A stretch of DNA of 64,000 nucleotides, taken from positions 186,001 through 250,000 of the forward strand of contig NZ_SDEA01000002.1 of NCBI RefSeq assembly GCF_004522155.1, given 5' to 3'. Source of the DNA: Paracoccus luteus (lineage in GTDB: Bacteria; Pseudomonadota; Alphaproteobacteria; Rhodobacterales; Rhodobacteraceae). The number at the start of each line of letters is the position of its first letter. The stretch's first letter is position 1. Under the pieces are notes generated by a model. It made no database searches, had not been told where the DNA came from, and saw only the letters and a program-made list of their open reading frames with translations. Position numbers and translations under genes: made by a program. Of the stretch, positions 1 through 9,390 are shown in pieces.

Positions 1-993
1 ACTCAGGACAGCCCCCGGACCGCCGTGTCGAACCCGCCGGTGCAGCCGGGCTATTCCAACCTCGGCCAGCCGGCGGTCAAGCGATCGTCCGCCGGCGGCC
101 CGGTGGCCGAGAACCCGACGCCGCTGACCGAGGTCGCCAAGCTGATCGACGTCAGCAAATGCATCGGCTGCAAGGCCTGCCAGTCGGCCTGCGTGGAATG
201 GAACGACACCAAGCCCGCAATCGAAGAAAACGTGGGGGTCTATGAAAACCCCCACGACCTGACGCCCGAGATGTTCACGCTGATGCGGTTTGCCGAATAC
301 GACAACCCCGACAACGGGAACTTTGAATGGCTGATCCGCAAGGACGGCTGCATGCACTGCGAGGATCCGGGCTGCCTGAAAGCCTGCCCGGCGCCCGGCG
401 CCATCGTGCAGTACTCCAACGGCATCGTGGATTTCATCCACGAGAACTGCATCGGCTGCGGCTATTGCGTGTCGGGCTGTCCGTTCGACATCCCCCGCAT
501 CTCGAAGGTGGATCACAAGGCGTATAAATGCACGCTGTGTTCCGACCGCGTGGCGGTGGGACAGGGCCCGGCCTGCGCCAAGGCCTGCCCGACCCAGGCC
601 ATCGTGTTCGGCACCAAGGAGGACATGAAGATCCACGCCGCCGAGCGGATCGAGGATCTGAAGTCGCGGGGCTATGCCAACGCCGGCCTCTATGACCCGC
701 AAGGGGTGGGCGGAACGCATGTCATGTATGTGCTGCACCACGCCGACAAGCCGGGCATCTACAACAGCCTTCCCGAAGAGCCGCGGATTTCCTCGGTGGT
801 CGAGGGGTGGAAGGGTCCGACCAAGACCGTCGGGCTTGCCGCCATCGGTCTGGCTGCGGTCGGCAGCCTGGCGATGGGCCTGTTCAGCCGCAGCGCCGTC
901 GCGCCCGAGGATGAACAGCAGGCCGAGGACATGGTGGACCGCGCCGCGGCCGGGCTGCCCGTCCAGCCGACCCCAGGGCAGGAGAAGGTCTGA
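1..993 (+). CDS. fdoH: Formate dehydrogenase beta (iron-sulfur) subunit, probably 5'-partial
   Basis: Electron-transfer subunit of a membrane-bound, periplasm-facing respiratory formate dehydrogenase of the FdnH/FdoH type; it carries electrons from the molybdopterin alpha subunit to the cytochrome b subunit. Four ferredoxin-type cysteine groups are visible in order: [37 protein letters not shown], and CTLC followed by CAKACP. A single hydrophobic C-terminal helix (about residues 267-287 counted from base 25) fits the membrane anchor of this family. The frame is open to base 1. The first usable codon, GTG at 25, has no well-spaced Shine-Dalgarno, so the real start probably lies before the window, as should the catalytic alpha subunit. 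The next gene starts directly after the stop codon. In context it is the terminal step of C1 oxidation. Confidence 0.93.
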   Translation, partial: TQDSPRTAVSNPPVQPGYSNLGQPAVKRSSAGGPVAENPTPLTEVAKLIDVSKCIGCKACQSACVEWNDTKPAIEENVGVYENPHDLTPEMFTLMRFAEYDNPDNGNFEWLIRKDGCMHCEDPGCLKACPAPGAIVQYSNGIVDFIHENCIGCGYCVSGCPFDIPRISKVDHKAYKCTLCSDRVAVGQGPACAKACPTQAIVFGTKEDMKIHAAERIEDLKSRGYANAGLYDPQGVGGTHVMYVLHHADKPGIYNSLPEEPRISSVVEGWKGPTKTVGLAAIGLAAVGSLAMGLFSRSAVAPEDEQQAEDMVDRAAAGLPVQPTPGQEKV

Positions 994-1680
994 ATGGCAC
1001 GTCGCGTCTATTCCGAACCCGGCGACCGGATCGTGTCCACCGATCCGGTCTCGGTGAACCGTTATCGCGGCCTGACCCGGCTGAACCACTGGATCACGGC
1101 GATCAGCCTGATCCTGCTGGCGCTGTCGGGTTTCGCGCTGTTCCACCCGTCGCTTTACGGGCTGACGGCCCTGTTCGGCGGCGGCCAGACGACGCGCTGG
1201 CTGCATCCGTTCCTTGGCATCGTGCTGGTCGCCAGCTTCCTGCTGCTGTTCCTGCAGCTGGTGAAATACAACATCATGCGCCGCGAGGATCTGGTCTGGG
1301 CACGCCACTTCCGCGACGTGGTCAGCGGCCACGAGGAACGGCTGCCGGAACTGGGCAAATACAACCTGGGCCAGAAGTTCATCTTCTGGGCGATGTTCTG
1401 GCTGATCATGATCCTGATCGTGTCGGGCATCATGATCTGGGAACAGTATTTCGGCGGGCTGGTGACGATCCCCACGCGGCGCGTGGCCATGCTGGTGCAT
1501 TCCGTCTCGGCGGTGCTGATCCTGCTGGTGTTCATCATCCACGTCTTCGCGGCCATCTGGACGCGCGGGACGCTGTCGGCGATGACGACCGGCAACGTGT
1601 CGGGCGGCTGGGCGTGGCGGCACCACCGCAAGTGGCTGCGGGAACTGGCTGGACGCCAGAAGGTCGATCCGGCAGAGTGA
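994..1680 (+). CDS. fdoI: Formate dehydrogenase gamma subunit, cytochrome b556 type
   Basis: Integral membrane cytochrome b subunit (228 residues, family-typical length) that takes electrons from FdoH and reduces quinone. Four hydrophobic segments are visible, around residues 33-52, 74-92, 128-152 and 168-188, with histidines placed as expected for di-heme b ligands (near LNHWIT, LHPFLG, LVHSVS and IIHVFA). Its ATG directly follows the fdoH stop, with a GGAGAAGG ribosome site inside the fdoH end, so the two are translationally coupled. The cytoplasmic tail is basic. Identification rests on family resemblance and position between the beta subunit and fdhE. Confidence 0.93.
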   Translation: MARRVYSEPGDRIVSTDPVSVNRYRGLTRLNHWITAISLILLALSGFALFHPSLYGLTALFGGGQTTRWLHPFLGIVLVASFLLLFLQLVKYNIMRREDLVWARHFRDVVSGHEERLPELGKYNLGQKFIFWAMFWLIMILIVSGIMIWEQYFGGLVTIPTRRVAMLVHSVSAVLILLVFIIHVFAAIWTRGTLSAMTTGNVSGGWAWRHHRKWLRELAGRQKVDPAE

Positions 1681-1681
1681 C

Positions 1682-1699
1682 CCTTCGCCTCAGCGAAGG
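1682..1699 (+). promoter_or_regulatory. Hairpin covering the fdhE ribosome binding site
   Basis: A perfect 7-bp inverted repeat, CCTTCGC / GCGAAGG with loop CTCA, fills the gap between fdoI and fdhE. The right arm contains the GAAGG that would serve as the Shine-Dalgarno for the ATG at 1706, so folding would hide it. This may lower FdhE output relative to the structural subunits; the function is inferred. Confidence 0.45.
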
Positions 1700-1705
1700 A
1701 TCACG

Positions 1706-2623
1706 ATGACGCAGGACATTCCGGCCCGGCCCGACATGATCGGCGGCGTTTCGACGCCGCCGTTGGCCATTCTGCCCCGGCCCGCGCGGCTGTTCGCGGC
1801 CCGCGCCGACCGTTTCGCCCATCTGGCCGACGGCTCGCGCCTTGCGCCCTATCTGCGGTTCATGGCCGATCTGACCCGCGCGCAGGCCCGGCTTGCCGAC
1901 ACGCTGCCGCCCGCGACCGCGCCCGACCCGGACCGGGTGGCGCTGGCCCGCGCCGCCCGCATGCCGCCCATCGACCGCCACGCGGTCCTGGACGACGCGG
2001 CGCTGGCCGCGACGCTGGACGCGGTGATCGCCGCCGCGCGCGACATCGACATGCCCGCCCCGGCGCGGCTGGCGCTGGACGCGCTGGCCGACGCCGCGCC
2101 CGAGGATCGGCGCTGGCTGATCGCCAACATCCTGGACGACGCGATCCCCGCCGACAGCGTGGCCCCGCATCTGTTCGTGGCCGCCGCCGTGCAGCTGCAT
2201 CTGGCGCGGCTGGCGGCGGGGCTGGACGCGGGCCAGCTGGTCGCCATCCGCACCGGCGTCTGCCCCTGCTGCGGCGGAAAGCCGGCGGCGTCGGTCGTCA
2301 CCGGCGTCATGGGGGCCGAGGGCGCGCGCTATGCTGCCTGCGCCGGCTGCCAGACGCTGTGGAACGAGGTGCGGGTGAAATGCCTGTCCTGCGGGTCCAC
2401 CAAGGGCATCGGATTCCAGTCGCTGGACGACGGGACCGGCGACGCGCAGGTCAAGGCCGAGACCTGCGACGAATGTGACGCATGGGTCAAGCAGATGGAC
2501 CAGCACAAGAACCCTTCGCTGGACCCGATCGCGGACGATGTGGCCAGCCTTGGGCTGGACGCGCTGATGCAGGGCGGGCGCTGGCGGCGCGGCGGGTTCG
2601 ACCCGTTCCTGACCGGCTATTGA
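1706..2623 (+). CDS. fdhE: Formate dehydrogenase accessory protein FdhE
   Basis: Cytoplasmic maturation factor for respiratory formate dehydrogenases (305 residues, as usual for FdhE). The C-terminal half holds the rubredoxin-like cysteine pairs typical of the family: CPCCGG, CAGCQT, CLSCGS and CDECDA. In the known family these bind iron and the protein checks or protects the alpha subunit before Tat export. The ATG at 1706 has GAAGGA upstream, partly inside a small hairpin. The stop overlaps the selA start as TGATG, so FDH maturation and selenocysteine genes form one transcription unit. Confidence 0.92.
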   Translation: MTQDIPARPDMIGGVSTPPLAILPRPARLFAARADRFAHLADGSRLAPYLRFMADLTRAQARLADTLPPATAPDPDRVALARAARMPPIDRHAVLDDAALAATLDAVIAAARDIDMPAPARLALDALADAAPEDRRWLIANILDDAIPADSVAPHLFVAAAVQLHLARLAAGLDAGQLVAIRTGVCPCCGGKPAASVVTGVMGAEGARYAACAGCQTLWNEVRVKCLSCGSTKGIGFQSLDDGTGDAQVKAETCDECDAWVKQMDQHKNPSLDPIADDVASLGLDALMQGGRWRRGGFDPFLTGY

Positions 2624-3990
2624 TGGACGGGTTGCGCGCCCTGCCCGGCGTCGACCGGCTGTTGTCGGCGGCGGCGGGCCGCGCGCTGGCGGAACGCCAC
2701 GGGCGGCAGGCCGCGACCGGCGCGCTGCGGGCCGCGCTGGACGATGCGCGGGATGCGGTGCGCGGCGGCGCGGCGGCGCCCGACGCCGACGCGATCTGCG
2801 CGCTGGCCGCGGCGCGGCTGGACGCCGACCGCCTGCCCGCGCAGCGCCCGGTCCTGAACCTGACCGGCACCGTCCTGCACACCAACCTGGGCCGCGCCCT
2901 GCTGGCCGACGCCGCCATTGCCGCCGCGGCCGAGGCGATGCGCGCCCCGGTCGCGCTGGAATACGACCTGTCCTCGGGCCGGCGCGGCGAACGGGATGCA
3001 TCCGTCGCCCGGCTGATCTGCGAACTGACCGGGGCCGAGGCCGCCACGATCGTCAACAACAACGCAGCCGCCGTCCTGCTGGCGCTGAACACGGTCGCCG
3101 ACGGGGGCGAGGGCATCGTCTCGCGCGGGGAACTGGTCGAGATCGGCGGCGCCTTCCGCATCCCCGACATCATGGCCCGCGCGGGCGTGCGGCTGGTCGA
3201 GGTGGGCACCACCAACCGCACCCATCTGCGCGACTATCGCGACGCGATCCGCCCGGAAACCGCGCTGGTGATGAAGGTGCATCCCTCGAACTATCGCATC
3301 GACGGGTTCACCGCCGCCGTGCCGGGGGACGAACTGGCGGCGCTGGCGCATGGCGCGGGCGTGCCGATGCTGCACGATCTGGGGTCCGGGACGCTGGTCG
3401 ACATGACGCGCTGGGGCCTGCCCGCCGAACCCACCGTTGCGCAGGCGGTGGCCGAGGGCGCGGATCTGGTGACGTTTTCCGGCGACAAACTGCTGGGCGG
3501 GCCGCAGGCAGGCTTTATCGTGGGCCGCGCCGAGCTGATTGAGCGCATCGACCGCAACCCGCTGAAACGCGCGCTGCGCCTCGACAAGATCCGGCTGGCG
3601 GCGCTGGACGCGACGCTGCGCCTGTATCGCGACCCCGACCGGCTGGCCGACCGCCTGCCGACGCTGCGGCTGCTGACGCGGACGCGCGACGACATCGCGG
3701 CGCAGGCCGCGCGGCTGGTGGCGCCTGTGGCGGCGATGCTGCCCGATTACCGCGTGGCGGTGATCGATTGCGCCAGCCAGATCGGGTCGGGGGCGCTGCC
3801 CGTGGAAACCCTGCCCTCGGCCGCGCTGGCGCTGACCGGCGCGGGGGGCGACGCGCCCGACCGGCTGGCGGCGCGGCTGCGCGCCCTGCCGCTGCCGGTG
3901 ATCGGGCGCATCCGCGACGGCGCGCTGGTCCTGGACCTGCGCTGTCTGGCCGACGACGGCGACCTGCTGGGCGCGCTGACGCGACTATGA
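2623..3990 (+). CDS. selA: L-seryl-tRNA(Sec) selenium transferase
   Basis: PLP enzyme converting seryl-tRNA(Sec) to selenocysteyl-tRNA(Sec) with selenophosphate. From the ATG at 2623 it has 455 residues, close to the 463 of E. coli SelA. The PLP-lysine motif [14 protein letters not shown] is present (Lys about residue 289), as is the family segment [18 protein letters not shown]. The frame is open further upstream but that part is a shadow of fdhE; the TGATG overlap fixes the start. The stop overlaps selB as ATGA. A SelA here strongly implies that the formate dehydrogenase alpha subunit upstream is a selenoprotein. SelD is not in the window. Confidence 0.95.
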   Translation: MDGLRALPGVDRLLSAAAGRALAERHGRQAATGALRAALDDARDAVRGGAAAPDADAICALAAARLDADRLPAQRPVLNLTGTVLHTNLGRALLADAAIAAAAEAMRAPVALEYDLSSGRRGERDASVARLICELTGAEAATIVNNNAAAVLLALNTVADGGEGIVSRGELVEIGGAFRIPDIMARAGVRLVEVGTTNRTHLRDYRDAIRPETALVMKVHPSNYRIDGFTAAVPGDELAALAHGAGVPMLHDLGSGTLVDMTRWGLPAEPTVAQAVAEGADLVTFSGDKLLGGPQAGFIVGRAELIERIDRNPLKRALRLDKIRLAALDATLRLYRDPDRLADRLPTLRLLTRTRDDIAAQAARLVAPVAAMLPDYRVAVIDCASQIGSGALPVETLPSAALALTGAGGDAPDRLAARLRALPLPVIGRIRDGALVLDLRCLADDGDLLGALTRL

Positions 3991-5900
3991 TCGTCGGGAC
4001 CGCAGGTCACATCGACCACGGCAAGACCGCGCTGGTCCGCGCCCTGACCGGCGTCGATGCCGACCGGCTGGCCGAGGAAAAGGCGCGCGGCATCACCATC
4101 GAGCTGGGTTTTGCCTATGCCGATCTGGGCGGCGGCTCGGTCACGGGTTTCGTGGACGTGCCGGGGCACGAACGGTTCGTCCATACGATGCTGGCGGGCG
4201 CGGGTGGGATCGACGTGGCGCTGCTGGTGGTCGCCGCCAACGACGGGGTAATGCCGCAGACGCGCGAGCATCTGGCGATCCTTGACCTGCTGGGCGTCCA
4301 TCGCGGCATCGTCGCGCTGACCAAGGCCGACCTTGCCGACGCGGACCGCCGCGCGCAGGTCGCGGCGCAGATCGCGGCCACGCTGGCGGGCACCGGGCTG
4401 GCGGACGCGCCGGTGATCCCTGTCTCGGCCCTGACGGGCGAGGGCATCGCGGACCTGCGCGACGCGCTGGCGCTGGCCGAGGCGCAGACCGCCCGTCGCG
4501 CCGCCGATGCGGCATTCCGGCTGGCCGTGGACCGCAGCTTTACGCTGAAGGGGACGGGCACGGTCGTCACCGGCACCGTGCTGTCGGGCCGCGTCGCGGT
4601 CGGCGATACCGTCACCCTGTCACCGCGCGGGCTGACGGCGCGGGTGCGGGCGATCCATGCCCAGAACCAGCCCGCCGCGCAGGGCGTGGCGGGCCAGCGC
4701 TGCGCGTTGAACCTTGCGGGCGACGGGGTCACGCGCGACGGGGTCCATCGCGGCGATGTCGTGCTGGCGCCCGCGCTGCACGCGCCCACGGACCGCATAG
4801 ACGCCCGGTTGCGCGTGCTGGCGTCCGAGCCCCGGCCCATTGGCGTCTGGTTCCCCGCCCGCCTGCACATCGGCGCGGCCGAGGTGGGGGCGCGCGTCGT
4901 GCCGCTGGCCGAACCGCTTCAGCCCGGACAGGCGGGGCCGGTGCAGCTTGTGCTGGACGCCCCGGTCGCCGCGGCGGTGGGCGACCGCTTCATCCTGCGC
5001 GACGTGTCGGCCCGGCGCACCATCGGCGGGGGCGCCTGCCTTGACCTGCGCGCGCCCGCGCGGCGGCGGCGGACGCCGGAACGGCTGGCGGCGCTGGACG
5101 CCGCCGCGCTGCCCGACCCCGCGCGGGCGCTGGCAGCGATGCTGGCCGTGCCGCCGCTGGTCGTGGACCTCACCGCCTTTGCGCGCGACAGGGCGCTGTC
5201 GCCCGACCAGTCGGCGGCGCTGGCCGGCGCGGTCACGGTGATCGACGCGGGCGCGACCCGGCTGGCGCTGTCGCATGCGACCGCCCGCGGGCTGGCGGCG
5301 GCGGTCGAGGGCACACTGGCGGATTTCCACGCCGCCAACGCCGAGATGCAGGGCATGGGCCGCGAGCGGCTGCGCCTGGCGGTGACGCCGCGCCTGCCGC
5401 GCGAGGGGTTCGCGGCGTGGCTGTCCGCCCGCGTCGATGCGGGCGCCGTGGTGGTCGAGGGCGCGTTCCTGCGCCTGCCGGGCCACACCGCCCGCATGAC
5501 CCCCGAGGACGAGGCCCTGCTGGCCCGCATCCTGCCCGAACTGGGCGGCGCGGCGCGGTTCCGCCCGCCGCGCGTTCGCGACATGGCGACCGGGTGGGCC
5601 GTCCCCGAGGGCGACGTGCGCCGCGTCCTGCGGATGGCCGCACGGCAGGGCCGCGTCGATCAGATCCGGCCGGACCATTTCTTCCTGCGCACCACCACCG
5701 CCGAGATGGTCCGCATCATCGCCGAGGTTCAGGCCGCCGCACCCGACGGCTGGGTCACGGCGGCGGCGTTCCGCGACCGGGTGCAGAACGGCCGCAAGGT
5801 CGCGATCGAGATCATGGACTTTTTCGACCGGCAGGGGGTGACCTTGCGCCGGGGCGATTTACGCCGCATCAATCCCCATCGGGCCGATCTGTTCGCCTGA
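3987..5900 (+). CDS. selB: Selenocysteine-specific elongation factor SelB
   Basis: GTPase that brings Sec-tRNA(Sec) to in-frame UGA codons marked by a SECIS hairpin. 637 residues (E. coli 614). The N-terminal EF-Tu-like G domain shows [13 protein letters not shown] (P-loop), [12 protein letters not shown] (G3) and LTKADL (G4). Beta-barrel domains follow, and the C-terminus carries winged-helix repeats used for SECIS binding, ending near [17 protein letters not shown]. The ATG at 3987 overlaps the selA stop. The stop lies two bases before tRNA-Sec, giving a compact selA-selB-selC locus. Confidence 0.95.
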   Translation: MIVGTAGHIDHGKTALVRALTGVDADRLAEEKARGITIELGFAYADLGGGSVTGFVDVPGHERFVHTMLAGAGGIDVALLVVAANDGVMPQTREHLAILDLLGVHRGIVALTKADLADADRRAQVAAQIAATLAGTGLADAPVIPVSALTGEGIADLRDALALAEAQTARRAADAAFRLAVDRSFTLKGTGTVVTGTVLSGRVAVGDTVTLSPRGLTARVRAIHAQNQPAAQGVAGQRCALNLAGDGVTRDGVHRGDVVLAPALHAPTDRIDARLRVLASEPRPIGVWFPARLHIGAAEVGARVVPLAEPLQPGQAGPVQLVLDAPVAAAVGDRFILRDVSARRTIGGGACLDLRAPARRRRTPERLAALDAAALPDPARALAAMLAVPPLVVDLTAFARDRALSPDQSAALAGAVTVIDAGATRLALSHATARGLAAAVEGTLADFHAANAEMQGMGRERLRLAVTPRLPREGFAAWLSARVDAGAVVVEGAFLRLPGHTARMTPEDEALLARILPELGGAARFRPPRVRDMATGWAVPEGDVRRVLRMAARQGRVDQIRPDHFFLRTTTAEMVRIIAEVQAAAPDGWVTAAAFRDRVQNGRKVAIEIMDFFDRQGVTLRRGDLRRINPHRADLFA

Positions 5901-5902
5901 AC

Positions 5903-5998
5903 GGAGGAGAATCGTCCCCGGTGGGGCGGCCGGACTTCAAATCCGGTTGGGGCAGCGCGCCTGTCCCGGGTGGGTTCGACTCCCATTCTCCTCCGCCA
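5903..5998 (+). tRNA. selC: tRNA-Sec, anticodon TCA
   Basis: A selenocysteine tRNA read directly from the sequence. The acceptor stem is 8 bp, GGAGGAGA (5903-5910) with TCTCCTCC (5987-5994). The anticodon stem CCGGA/TCCGG encloses loop CTTCAAA with anticodon TCA at 5937-5939. There is a long variable arm (GGGCAG/CTGTCC), a T-arm with GGTTCGACTCC, discriminator G at 5995 and an encoded CCA at 5996-5998. The core closely resembles E. coli SelC. It starts 2 nt after selB and is probably co-transcribed and processed out. Confidence 0.96.
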
Positions 5999-6027
5999 AT
6001 GTTCCCCCCCCGTGGCAGGTTCGGTTC

Positions 6028-6052
6028 CCGCGCGCGCTGTCGGGGCGCGCGG
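6028..6052. terminator. GC-rich hairpin between convergent genes
   Basis: CCGCGCGC (6028-6035) can pair with GCGCGCGG (6045-6052) around a 9-nt loop, between tRNA-Sec on the plus strand and the minus-strand gene ending at 6064. No T-run follows on either strand, so a terminator role is only a guess. Confidence 0.3.
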
Positions 6053-6063
6053 CCCGGCTGCGA

Positions 6064-7089
6064 TCAGCCGCCCAGATCCAGCCCGCGCGCGGTCGGCGGC
6101 TGCCAGGTCTTGGATTCCGGCACCGCGCCGGCCGGATTGGTCCCGATCATCGACCCGCCCGTCCCGCCCGTCCAGCCGGTCGATCCCGACGCCGCGGGTG
6201 CCGTGCCGTCGGCGCGCTGGGGAACCGGCGGGGTCGCGGCGGTGGCCACCCCGTCCGAGGCCGCCGGCGCGGCATCGCCGATAGCCCCGGCGGTCGCCTG
6301 ATCCGACGGCGGGTTCTGCGCCGCCGCGGCCGGGGTTCCGGCGGGGGCGGGCTGCGTGTCGGTGTTCTGGGCGACCATCGGGACGTCGGGGGCCGCGGCG
6401 GCTGGCGCAGGTGCTGGCGCTGCGGCGGCAGTCGTCGGGGCAGTTGTTGCGGCGGGCGTCGGGCCGGTCGTTGCGGTGGGGGCGGCCGCAAGCGGCGCGG
6501 GGCTGGCGGCCGGTGCCGTCGCAGCCGCCGTCGCCGCGCCGCTGCCGACCGAGGGTGCAGGGGCCTGCGGGGCGGCAGCGGCAGCATCGGCCTGCGATGC
6601 AGCCGTCGTCGTGTCAGCGGCCCCCGTGCCGGTCGCCGGAGCAGTGGTCGTCGTGGCGGGCGCGGCGGTGGTCCCAGCCGGTGCGGCGTCGGTCGCCGAC
6701 GGCGCAGGGGGCGGGGCCGGGTTGCCGGTGGGCGTCGCGCCGGTCTCGGCCATCGCCTCGGCCGTGGTCGCGGGCGTTTCGGTCTGCGCAGGCTCGGTCA
6801 CGGCGGGATCGCGGTCGGTCGTGACGGACGGGCCGGTCGTCGTGTCCGCGGGCGGCGGCGGCGCGGTGGCCACGGTCGGCCCGGTCGAAGGTTCCACCGC
6901 GCGCGCGGTTCCCGCTGGCGCGGCGGGGGACTCGGCCGGGGGGGTCGGCGCGCCGGCGGGGTCCGGGGCCGGCGTCGGGCTGGGGGTCGCGGCGGGCGCC
7001 GTGGCGGCTGTCTGCGCCAGCGCCGCGCCGGTCAGCGCGGGCAGGGTCAGCAGGGCGGCGATCACTGGGGCAAGCAGTTTCTGCGGCAT
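6064..7089 (-). CDS. Exported Pro/Ala/Thr-rich low-complexity protein
   Basis: Unrecognised 341-residue protein. The N-terminus is a clear Sec signal peptide (MPQKLLAPVIAALL, cleavage near GAALA-QT). Most of the rest is a mucin-like Pro/Ala/Thr/Ser run without predicted fold. The last ~45 residues are different: Gly-rich, then a more normal stretch with MIGTNPAGAVPESKTWQPP and end ARGLDLGG, which may be the functional part. The ATG at 7089 has GAGG upstream; the frame continues further upstream only as a shadow of the next gene. It lies 92 bp downstream of the ABC operon and may belong to it. Possibly an envelope spacer or surface protein; no function assigned. Confidence 0.6.
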   Translation of the reverse strand: MPQKLLAPVIAALLTLPALTGAALAQTAATAPAATPSPTPAPDPAGAPTPPAESPAAPAGTARAVEPSTGPTVATAPPPPADTTTGPSVTTDRDPAVTEPAQTETPATTAEAMAETGATPTGNPAPPPAPSATDAAPAGTTAAPATTTTAPATGTGAADTTTAASQADAAAAAPQAPAPSVGSGAATAAATAPAASPAPLAAAPTATTGPTPAATTAPTTAAAAPAPAPAAAAPDVPMVAQNTDTQPAPAGTPAAAAQNPPSDQATAGAIGDAAPAASDGVATAATPPVPQRADGTAPAASGSTGWTGGTGGSMIGTNPAGAVPESKTWQPPTARGLDLGG

Positions 7090-7181
7090 CGTTCGATCCT
7101 CGTGCGATCCCGGTCGGGCGCGACCTGGGCAAAGGTTAGCGCGGCCCCGGCCGTGCGTCATCCATGAACGCGCGGGCGGGG

Positions 7182-7769
7182 TCAGGGGTTCAGATGCGAC
7201 GCGATGGCCCGGCCCAGCGCGAACAGCCGCTGTTCCATGATGACCGGCGTCTCGCACACATAGGTCAGGCTTTGCTGGCGGTCGGTAAAGATGCGCGTGT
7301 CCCAGTCCAGCGCCTTTTCCTCGGCGTCGATGGCGTCGAAATCGGGGCTGGCGGCCGCGCCCAGTTCCGCCATGCGGGCGCGGCGGGCGTCCACCTGCGC
7401 GGCCAGCCGCGCCTGCTGGTGGCCATAACGCGAGATGCCCGCGATCAGGTTGCTGCGCTGGTGGTCGATGCGGTCGAACACTGCCTGCATCAGGGCCGCC
7501 AGCCGCATGTCGTCGGCGTCCGCGGCGAAATCGGCGATCGCGGCCTCGGCGTCCGGCAAGGGCATGCGGCGCTGCACCACGCGGTCGGCCAGCGCGGTGA
7601 TGGCGGGATCGGCGCGGCGGTCGGGGTCGGCGGGCGGGCCGGTCCAGACCTGGCCCAGCGACAGATGGTCCTGCCGGCCCTGGATGCAGGGCCAGTCGGG
7701 CGTGGCCTGCGCCGCCCAGGCCGCAGTCGGCCCGGCCAGCAGGCCCAACAGGATAAACCAGCGCATCAT
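7182..7769 (-). CDS. Exported protein of unknown function, last gene of the PQQ-associated ABC operon
   Basis: 195-residue protein with a signal peptide (MMRWFILLGLLAGPTAAWA-AQ). The mature part begins with WPCIQGRQ, is mainly helical, and holds two cysteines (WPC early and YVCET late). The rest includes IAGISRYGHQQARLAAQVD and an Asp/Glu-rich middle. Start ATG at 7769 overlaps the permease stop (ATGA), so the two are tightly coupled. It occupies the place of the exported protein downstream of the ABC permease in lanthanide-utilisation (lut) clusters, where lutG is found, but homology was not tested. Confidence 0.65.
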   Translation of the reverse strand: MMRWFILLGLLAGPTAAWAAQATPDWPCIQGRQDHLSLGQVWTGPPADPDRRADPAITALADRVVQRRMPLPDAEAAIADFAADADDMRLAALMQAVFDRIDHQRSNLIAGISRYGHQQARLAAQVDARRARMAELGAAASPDFDAIDAEEKALDWDTRIFTDRQQSLTYVCETPVIMEQRLFALGRAIASHLNP

Positions 7770-8596
7770 CCCCCCTTTCGCCGCACGCCCAGCCCGCGGC
7801 CGGGATCGTACATGAACACCGCCCCGCCAAAGAACAGCGCCAGGCACCCCAGCACCACCCCCAGCGACAGCCAGTTGACCTGAAGATACAACGCGAACCG
7901 GATCAGTTCGACCGCGTGGGTGAACGGGTTCACCGCGCAGATGTCGTGCAGCAGGGTCGAGGATTCCCGCATCCGCCACAGTGGGTAAAGCGCCGAGGAC
8001 GCGAAGAACATCGGGAAGATGACAAAGTTCATCACCCCGGCAAAGTTCTCCAGCTGCCGGATCGCCGACGACAGGAACAGCCCCATCGCGCCCAGCATCA
8101 GCCCCGACAGCACCAGCGCCGGCAGCACCGCGACATAGCCCCAGACCGGCGGGCGCACGTCCCAGAACCAGGCGATGGCGAGGAACGAATAGACCTGGAT
8201 GACCGACACCAGCACGCCCGCCACCAGCTTGGACGCCAGCAGGAACCAGCGCGGATAGGGGCTGACCAGCAGGGTCCGCATCGCCCCCGTCTCGCGGTCA
8301 TAGACCATCGACAGCGACGACTGCATGCCGTTGAACAGCTGGATCATCGCGCAAAGGCCGGGGGTGACATAGACCTCATACAGGACATAGGTCTGATAGG
8401 GCGGCGTGATCGACAGGCCCAGCACCGCCCGGAACCCGGCGGCAAAGATGAACAGCCAGACCAGCGGCCGCACCAGCGCGGCCAGGAACCGCCCGCGCTG
8501 GTTGACAAAGCGCAGCGTTTCGCGCCGGGCGATGCCGGCGAAGGCGGTCAGCCAGCCCGCCAGGCCGCGATCGGCAGGGATTTGGGGGACGGTCAC
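7766..8596 (-). CDS. ABC transporter permease of the PQQ-dehydrogenase-associated system
   Basis: ABC-2 type membrane protein, 276 residues, with about six hydrophobic segments (for example VRPLVWLFIFAAGFRAVLGL, LVAGVLVSVIQVYSFLAIAW, LPALVLSGLMLGAMGLFL). It contains the NodJ/DrrB-like stretch MVYDRETGAMRTLLVSPYP. The start is GTG at 8596, overlapping the ATPase stop (GTGA). It partners the ATPase at 8593-9330. In the families known beside PQQ alcohol dehydrogenases (PedC-like) the substrate is unsettled; in methylotroph lut clusters the equivalent permease is implicated in lanthanide movement. Confidence 0.85.
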   Translation of the reverse strand: MTVPQIPADRGLAGWLTAFAGIARRETLRFVNQRGRFLAALVRPLVWLFIFAAGFRAVLGLSITPPYQTYVLYEVYVTPGLCAMIQLFNGMQSSLSMVYDRETGAMRTLLVSPYPRWFLLASKLVAGVLVSVIQVYSFLAIAWFWDVRPPVWGYVAVLPALVLSGLMLGAMGLFLSSAIRQLENFAGVMNFVIFPMFFASSALYPLWRMRESSTLLHDICAVNPFTHAVELIRFALYLQVNWLSLGVVLGCLALFFGGAVFMYDPGRGLGVRRKGG

Positions 8597-9330
8597 GCCG
8601 CGACCCCGGTCAGCGCCAGGAATGCGCCGGTCAGGTCGCCGTCCGGCGCGGCACCGGCGGCGGTGCCGTCGTGCAGAACCCGGCCCCGGTGCAGGATCAC
8701 CAGCCCGTCGGCGGGCGCGATCTCGTCCAGGATATGCGTGGCCCACAGCGCCGAGACGCCGTGGTCGGCGATCAGGCGGCGGGTCAGGGCCAGCACCTCG
8801 GCCCGCGACTTGACGTCCAGCCCGACCGTCGCCTCGTCCAGCAGCAGCAGTTCGGGGCTGTGGATCAGCGCGCGGGCGATCTCCGCCCGGCGGACCTGCC
8901 CGCCGGACAGGGCCGAGACGCGGGCACCCGCGCGGTCGGCCAGATCGACCTGGGCCAGCACCTCGGCCAGCCGCAGGGCGGCCGCGCGCCGGGGGATGCC
9001 GTGCAGGGCGGCGTGATACATCAGGTTCTGCCGCACCGTCAGGTCGGCGTCCAGCGCCCGCGACTGGAACACCACCCCCAGCCGCCGCAGCGCCTGCGAG
9101 GGCGCGCGCCGCAGGTCATGGCCCGCCACCCGGATGGTGCCCGAAGTGTTGTTGTAAAGCCGCGTGACCAGGCTGAACAGCGTGGTCTTGCCCGCCCCGT
9201 TCACCCCCAGCAGCGCGGTGAACGCGCCGCGCGGCACCGTCAGCGACACGTCGTCCAGCGCCTTGACCGCGCCAAAGGCGTGGCTGACGTGGCTGATGTC
9301 CAGCGCGGGGGCACGTTCGGGACCGGTCAT
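8593..9330 (-). CDS. ABC transporter ATP-binding protein of the PQQ-dehydrogenase-associated system
   Basis: Cytoplasmic ATPase, 245 residues, single nucleotide-binding domain. Walker A is GVNGAGKTTLF, the signature is LSGGQVRRAEIARAL, Walker B is LLLLDEATVGLD and the switch His is in WATHILDE. The best fit from memory is the ATPase family tied to PQQ-dependent alcohol dehydrogenase systems (LutE-like). The ribosome site before ATG 9330 is weak, although the gene lies only 60 bp after its upstream neighbour. It is coupled to the permease by GTGA. Confidence 0.87.
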   Translation of the reverse strand: MTGPERAPALDISHVSHAFGAVKALDDVSLTVPRGAFTALLGVNGAGKTTLFSLVTRLYNNTSGTIRVAGHDLRRAPSQALRRLGVVFQSRALDADLTVRQNLMYHAALHGIPRRAAALRLAEVLAQVDLADRAGARVSALSGGQVRRAEIARALIHSPELLLLDEATVGLDVKSRAEVLALTRRLIADHGVSALWATHILDEIAPADGLVILHRGRVLHDGTAAGAAPDGDLTGAFLALTGVAA

Positions 9331-9390
9331 GGCGTGGGTGCCAGCGGGCCACGCCGCGGGGGCGGCGTCAAGGCCCGCCGGGGGCCTGCG

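Noticed and set aside
25..993. GTG at 25 as the certain fdoH start
   Set aside because: No well-placed ribosome site, and the frame is open to the window edge, so the gene is better treated as 5'-incomplete.
5947..7167. 406-codon Arg/Gly-rich plus-strand frame
   Set aside because: Begins inside tRNA-Sec and runs antisense to the gene at 6064-7089, which has a signal peptide and RBS.
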